From positions 1 through 9,795 of the forward strand of contig JANXSC010000434.1 in the NCBI GenBank assembly GCA_025352845.1: a stretch of DNA of 9,795 bases. The letters run 5' to 3'. Below the pieces are notes generated by a model. The model ran no database searches. It was given only the letters and a program-made list of their open reading frames with translations, and was not told where the DNA came from. The position numbers and the translations under genes were made by a program. Source of the stretch: Opitutaceae bacterium (lineage in GTDB: Bacteria; Verrucomicrobiota; Verrucomicrobiia; Opitutales; Opitutaceae). Below, in pieces: positions 6,362 to 9,795 of the stretch (its first letter is position 1; the number at the start of each line of letters is the position of its first letter).

Positions 6362-8536
6362 ATGAAATCCCTTTTCCTCCTCCTCGTCCTCGCGCTGTGC
6401 GCCCCGCTTCGCGCCGCCACCGCGCCGAGTCTGCGCGATTTTTTCCAGCCCTACCTCAATCAAAGGGCCGTCGCCGGCGCGGTGACGCTCGTGGCCAACA
6501 AGCAGGGCGTGCTCGCCACCGAGGCCTTCGGTTTCGCCGACCTCGCGCAGCAACGCCCGATGGCGCCCGACACCGTTTTCTGGATCGCGTCGCAATCGAA
6601 GCCGATGACGGCGACGGCGTTCATGATGCTCGTCGATGAGGGCAAGGTGAGCGTCGACGATCCGGTGGAGAAATATCTCCCCGAGTTCAAGGGCCAGCGG
6701 GTGAGCGTCGACTTGGGCCAGGGGCGCACCGAGTTGCGCCCGCCGTCGCGCCCCGTCGCGGTGCGCGACATCCTCAGTCACACGAGCGGATTTCGTTTCA
6801 AGTCGCCGCTTGAGCAGCCGACACTCGACACGCTCCCGCTCGCCGCGGCCGTGCGGAGCCACGCGGAGTTGCCGCTCCAGTGGGAGCCGGGCAGCAAATA
6901 TCTCTACAGCAACGCGGGCATCAACACCGCCGCGCGCATCATCGAGGTCGTGAGCGGCCAGGCCTACGAGGACTTCATGCGCACGCGCCTGTTCGAGCCG
7001 CTCGGCATGAAGGAGACGACGTTCTGGCCGACCGAGGCGCAGGTCCGCCGCATGGCGAAGGTCTATAAACCCAACGCCGCGAAAACCGATCTCGAGGAAA
7101 CGCCTTACGATCAGCTCCGCTATCCGCTGACCGACCGCACGCGTTTCCCGATGCCGGCGGGCGGGTTGTTTTCGACGGCGGCGGATGTCGCGCGCTTCGC
7201 CCGGATGCTGCTTAACGGCGGTGAACTCGACGGCCGCCGCTACCTCTCCACCGCCGCGGTGAAGACGATGACGAGCAAGCAAACGCCCGCCGCACTCAAG
7301 GACGGCTACGGCTTCGGCTTTACGGTGGGTGCGCGCGAATTCGGCCACGGCGGCGCGCTCGGCACCGAGACGAGCATCGATTCCGGCAGCGGGCTCATCA
7401 CGATTTTCCTGATTCAACAGGCCGGCTTCATCGGCGACGGCGCGAAGCTCCGCACCGAGTTCAAGCGCGTCGCGCGCGAAAAATTCGGCGGCGGTGCGCC
7501 AAGCGCGCCGGAAGCGGCGACGCTCGCGACGACGATGGGTGCGGTCGCAGGCTCGGTCGTTTCGTCGTCGTCCGCGACCGCGATCATTCGCTCGGAGTTC
7601 ATCTACGAAACCGCTCCATTTCCTTCGTGCCACGCCTCGACCATCGTCGAGACGGGGCCGGGCAAGCTCGTCGCCGCGTGGTTTGGCGGCACCCGGGAAA
7701 AGCATCCCGACGTCGGTATCTGGGTTTCGCGTTACGATGCGCAAAATTGGAGCCCGCCTGTCGAGGTCGCCAACGGCATCCAGCCGTCCGGCCCGCGTGT
7801 GCCGACCTGGAATCCCGTTCTCTTCCAGCCGAAGACCGGCCCGCTGCTGCTGTTCTTCAAGGTGGGCCCGAGCCCCAGCTCGTGGTGGGGCGAGGTGCTC
7901 TCCTCCACCGACGGCGGCGCGACGTGGGGCGCGCGCCGCCGGTTGCCCGACGGCATCTACGGCCCGATCAAAAACAAACCTGTGCAACTCGCCGATGGCA
8001 CGATCCTCTCGCCGACGAGCGACGAGACCAACGACAAGGCGAACCTCTGGCGCATTTACTTTGAGCGCAGCAGTGACAACGGCGCGACGTGGACCAAAAC
8101 TCCCTTCCTCAACGACGGTGCCAAGATAGGCGCGATCCAGCCGAGCGTGTTGTTTCTCGGCGGCGAAAAATTGCAGGCCGTCGGCCGCACGCGACAGGGG
8201 AAAGTCTTCTCCGTTGTTTCGCCTGATCTCGGGCGGACGTGGGGCGAGATGTCGCTCACCGCGCTTCCGAATCCCAGCGCCGGCACCGATGCGCTGACGC
8301 TCGCGGACGGCCGCCACCTGATCGTCTACAACCATACGCCGAAGGGCCGCACGCCGCTCAGCGTTGCGATCTCGCGCGACGGCGCGGAGTGGAAACACGT
8401 CCTCGATCTCGAGGCCGCGCCGGGGGAATACAGTTATCCCGCGGTCATCCAGGCGCGCGACGGATCGGTCCACATCACCTATACGTGGAAACGCGAAAAA
8501 ATCCGCCATGTTGTGCTCGATCCCGCGCGGTTGTAG
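6362..8536 (+). CDS. Exported fusion: serine beta-lactamase-like hydrolase plus sialidase-like BNR propeller
   Basis: A 724-residue two-domain protein. A Sec signal peptide (residues 1-18, MKSLFLLLVLALCAPLRA) is followed by a beta-lactamase/D-alanyl-D-alanine peptidase/esterase-family domain (about 20-375). Its nucleophile motif is S77-Q-S-K80 and its second motif Y182-S-N184. The third is H329-G-G, replacing KTG as in esterase-like class C relatives. An Ala/Ser-rich linker (about 377-408) joins it to a sialidase-like beta-propeller (about 409-724) with three clear Asp boxes (S515-x-D-G-G-x-T-W522, S570-x-D-x-G-x-T-W577, S620-x-D-x-G-x-T-W627) and a degenerate fourth at 671-677. The propeller resembles the BNR_2 'neuraminidase-like' group; its substrate is not known to be sialic acid. 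The hydrolase part could be an ester or amide hydrolase. ATG 6362 is chosen for the signal peptide; the frame is open far upstream, antisense to the transposase remnant, and that extension is not credible. It heads a three-gene same-strand run. Confidence 0.88.
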   Translation: MKSLFLLLVLALCAPLRAATAPSLRDFFQPYLNQRAVAGAVTLVANKQGVLATEAFGFADLAQQRPMAPDTVFWIASQSKPMTATAFMMLVDEGKVSVDDPVEKYLPEFKGQRVSVDLGQGRTELRPPSRPVAVRDILSHTSGFRFKSPLEQPTLDTLPLAAAVRSHAELPLQWEPGSKYLYSNAGINTAARIIEVVSGQAYEDFMRTRLFEPLGMKETTFWPTEAQVRRMAKVYKPNAAKTDLEETPYDQLRYPLTDRTRFPMPAGGLFSTAADVARFARMLLNGGELDGRRYLSTAAVKTMTSKQTPAALKDGYGFGFTVGAREFGHGGALGTETSIDSGSGLITIFLIQQAGFIGDGAKLRTEFKRVAREKFGGGAPSAPEAATLATTMGAVAGSVVSSSSATAIIRSEFIYETAPFPSCHASTIVETGPGKLVAAWFGGTREKHPDVGIWVSRYDAQNWSPPVEVANGIQPSGPRVPTWNPVLFQPKTGPLLLFFKVGPSPSSWWGEVLSSTDGGATWGARRRLPDGIYGPIKNKPVQLADGTILSPTSDETNDKANLWRIYFERSSDNGATWTKTPFLNDGAKIGAIQPSVLFLGGEKLQAVGRTRQGKVFSVVSPDLGRTWGEMSLTALPNPSAGTDALTLADGRHLIVYNHTPKGRTPLSVAISRDGAEWKHVLDLEAAPGEYSYPAVIQARDGSVHITYTWKREKIRHVVLDPARL

Positions 8537-8609
8537 TGTGCCGCGAAAAAAAGCGCACGCTCGACTGTGTTGTGACTTTGTCCGTCACTCTGCGTCACCC
8601 CTCCCCGAC

Positions 8610-9296
8610 ATGAACTCGAATTCCGCCCCGCGGTTGTTTCACGTTTACGCTCCCCGTCGCCAGTTTCTCCGCCAGCTCGCCGTCGGCTCGGCGATGTTTG
8701 CCGTGCCTGGTTTGTTCGCCCAGCAGCTCACGCTCACGCCGCGGCAGACGGAGGGACCGTTCTATCCCGACAAGCTGCCGCTCGACACCGACAACGATCT
8801 TGTGGTCGTGAATGATTCCCTCACGCCCGCCGTCGGCGAAATCACGTGGCTCGGCGGTCGCCTGCTCACCGCCTCGGGCAGCCCGATTCGCAACGCCACG
8901 ATTGAAATCTGGCAGTGCGACAGCACGGGCGTTTACCTCCACTCGAAGGACAGCGGCACCGGGAAAAAGCGCGACACGAACTTCCAGTGCTTCGGCCGCT
9001 TCGTCACCAGCACGAGCGGCGAATATGTTTTCCGCACGATCAAGCCGGTGCCGTATCCCGGCCGCACGCCGCACATTCATGTCGCCGTGAAACTGAAGGG
9101 GAAAAAGGAGCTCGTCTCGCAGTGCTACATCAAGGGCCACCCCGGCAACGAAAAGGACGGCGTGTGGAAAGGCATCAAGGATCAGCGCCAGCGCGATGCG
9201 GTGACGGTGGACTTCGCGCCGCTCGCGGGCTCGCAGGCCGGTGAACTTTCTGCGCGCTGGGATCTGGTGATGGGGCTCACTCCGGAGCTTACGTGA
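8610..9296 (+). CDS. Tat-exported intradiol ring-cleavage dioxygenase-like protein
   Basis: A 228-residue protein of the intradiol dioxygenase family (protocatechuate 3,4-dioxygenase/catechol 1,2-dioxygenase fold), whose members use Fe(III) and O2 to open catecholic rings between the hydroxyls. The N-terminus has a twin-arginine signal (R16-R17-Q-F-L-R, then a hydrophobic stretch ending LFA-QQ, likely cut after Ala37), so the folded enzyme would be exported. The family motif TPRQTEGPFYP is at 43-53. The four expected iron ligands are visible: Tyr109 in DSTGVYLH, Tyr149 in PYPGR, and His155 and His157 in RTPHIHV. Arg152 sits in the conserved position. ATG 8610 gives a complete Tat signal and starts 73 bases after the upstream fusion gene, so co-transcription is plausible. 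Exported members are common in bacteria but mostly uncharacterised; the substrate is unknown. Confidence 0.9.
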   Translation: MNSNSAPRLFHVYAPRRQFLRQLAVGSAMFAVPGLFAQQLTLTPRQTEGPFYPDKLPLDTDNDLVVVNDSLTPAVGEITWLGGRLLTASGSPIRNATIEIWQCDSTGVYLHSKDSGTGKKRDTNFQCFGRFVTSTSGEYVFRTIKPVPYPGRTPHIHVAVKLKGKKELVSQCYIKGHPGNEKDGVWKGIKDQRQRDAVTVDFAPLAGSQAGELSARWDLVMGLTPELT

Positions 9297-9367
9297 CGGT
9301 GGCGACGCGGATACGTGGCGATCCAGCTGGATCGCCGCGGCGCGCTGCATGCACTTCGCGATGACAA

Positions 9368-9389
9368 AGGCGGGTTACTCCACCCGCCT
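9368..9389. repeat. GC-rich hairpin between the dioxygenase and transporter genes
   Basis: AGGCGGGT (9368-9375) pairs perfectly with ACCCGCCT (9382-9389) around a 6-base loop, 71 bases after the dioxygenase stop codon. It resembles the hairpin at 5450-5472 in stem sequence and loop size. It may attenuate or end transcription before the transporter gene, or be a dispersed palindromic repeat. No U-run follows. Confidence 0.55.
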
Positions 9390-9400
9390 CAGCGGGCTTG

Positions 9401-9417
9401 CGCGCGAGAATTGCGCG
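9401..9417. repeat. Small inverted repeat just before the transporter start
   Basis: CGCGC (9401-9405) pairs with GCGCG (9413-9417) across a 7-base loop, ending 16 bases before the transporter ATG. It overlaps GCTTGCGCGCG (9396-9406), an 11-mer also present at 2203-2213 in another intergenic palindrome cluster. It could influence translation start, but the stem is short. Confidence 0.3.
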
Positions 9418-9433
9418 TGATGCGCTGTCGCAG

Positions 9434-9795
9434 ATGCCCCCCGCGCCCGACGCCAAAGCCCTTCGCTACGCGTGGTTCATCGTCGCGCTGCTGTTTCCCG
9501 TCGCGCTGCTGAACTACCTCGACCGCCAGATGCTCGCGACGATGAAGGCCTCGATGGTGGCCGACATCCCGAGCATCGCGAACAAGGCGGACTGGGGCCT
9601 CGTGCTCGGCTGTTTCAAGTGGACCTACGCGGTGCTCAGTCCCTTCGCCGGCTACGTCGCGGATCGCGTGGGCAAGCGCTACGTGATCGGCGCGAGCCTG
9701 CTCGTCTGGTCGGCGGTCACGTGGTGGACCGGGCATGTGACGACGTTCAACGAATTGATCGCGGCGCGCGCGCTGATGGGGATCAGCGAGGCGTT
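9434..9795 (+). CDS. MFS transporter, N-terminal part (3' end outside window)
   Basis: The first 120 codons of a major facilitator superfamily permease that runs off the right edge without a stop. The first membrane helix (about residues 12-30) ends in NYLDR (27-31), the signature seen in the anion:cation symporter family that imports hexuronates, galactonate, sialic acid and other organic anions. A second helix (about 54-72) leads into the MFS motif A loop GYVADRVGKR (73-82). A third helix (about 84-100) and the motif-B-like segment RALMGISEA (112-120) follow. ATG 9434 places a short hydrophilic leader before the first helix; an upstream ATG at 9419 is out of frame. No Shine-Dalgarno site is evident. 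It follows the dioxygenase gene by 137 bases on the same strand, so it may import products of the two exported enzymes. The transported substrate is not determinable. Confidence 0.88.
   Translation, partial: MPPAPDAKALRYAWFIVALLFPVALLNYLDRQMLATMKASMVADIPSIANKADWGLVLGCFKWTYAVLSPFAGYVADRVGKRYVIGASLLVWSAVTWWTGHVTTFNELIAARALMGISEA

Noticed and set aside
6326..8509. A 727-codon open frame on the minus strand opposite the hydrolase/sialidase fusion gene
   Set aside because: Its product is Arg/Ala/Glu-rich with no motif, while the plus strand shows signal peptide, catalytic motifs and Asp boxes. Long antisense frames are common in DNA this GC-rich.
8572..8588. Inverted repeat GTGAC-7 nt-GTCAC between the fusion and dioxygenase genes, as an operator or terminator
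   Set aside because: A 5-bp stem is expected by chance and no regulator or U-run is nearby.

Overview
The window is GC-rich (visibly around 65%) bacterial chromosome. Gene content and sequence style (a ValRS with DTWASSWLWP near its catalytic core, a lineage-type repeat protein, Shine-Dalgarno sites mostly absent) suggest the Opitutaceae/Verrucomicrobiota. This placement comes from recognition and was not tested by a search.

Layout. Positions 1-1574 hold the 3' part of valS, followed after 27 bases by an NADPH-dependent FMN reductase-like gene (1602-2165). A 139-base convergent gap then carries nested palindromes bounded by a 9-bp inverted repeat. Next comes a minus-strand gene (2305-2931) for a small exported protein with two copies of a 40-residue repeat. 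Divergent to it is a 754-residue membrane protein with a C-terminal spermidine-synthase-like domain (3111-5375). Positions 5376-5794 have no convincing intact gene. They contain a strong hairpin, a G-quadruplex-type run and the decayed downstream side of a transposon remnant. The remnant itself (about 5795-6283, minus strand) is an IS110-family-like transposase whose middle is missing and whose C-terminus is frameshifted. An imperfect 38-base stem-loop lies just upstream of its start.

From 6362 to the right edge three genes point the same way. They encode an exported 724-residue fusion of a serine beta-lactamase-like hydrolase with a sialidase-like BNR/Asp-box propeller (6362-8536), a Tat-exported intradiol ring-cleavage dioxygenase-like protein (8610-9296), and the start of an MFS transporter of the anion:cation symporter type (9434 to the edge). 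Two exported enzymes followed by an importer fit a catabolic module for a decorated glycan or an aromatic-linked polymer. That functional link is inferred from gene order only.

Most noteworthy are the hydrolase/sialidase-like fusion, the repeat-containing exported protein, the internally deleted transposase with its adjacent stem-loop, and a set of related-looking intergenic palindromes. I see no defence system, CRISPR array, tRNA or rRNA gene.
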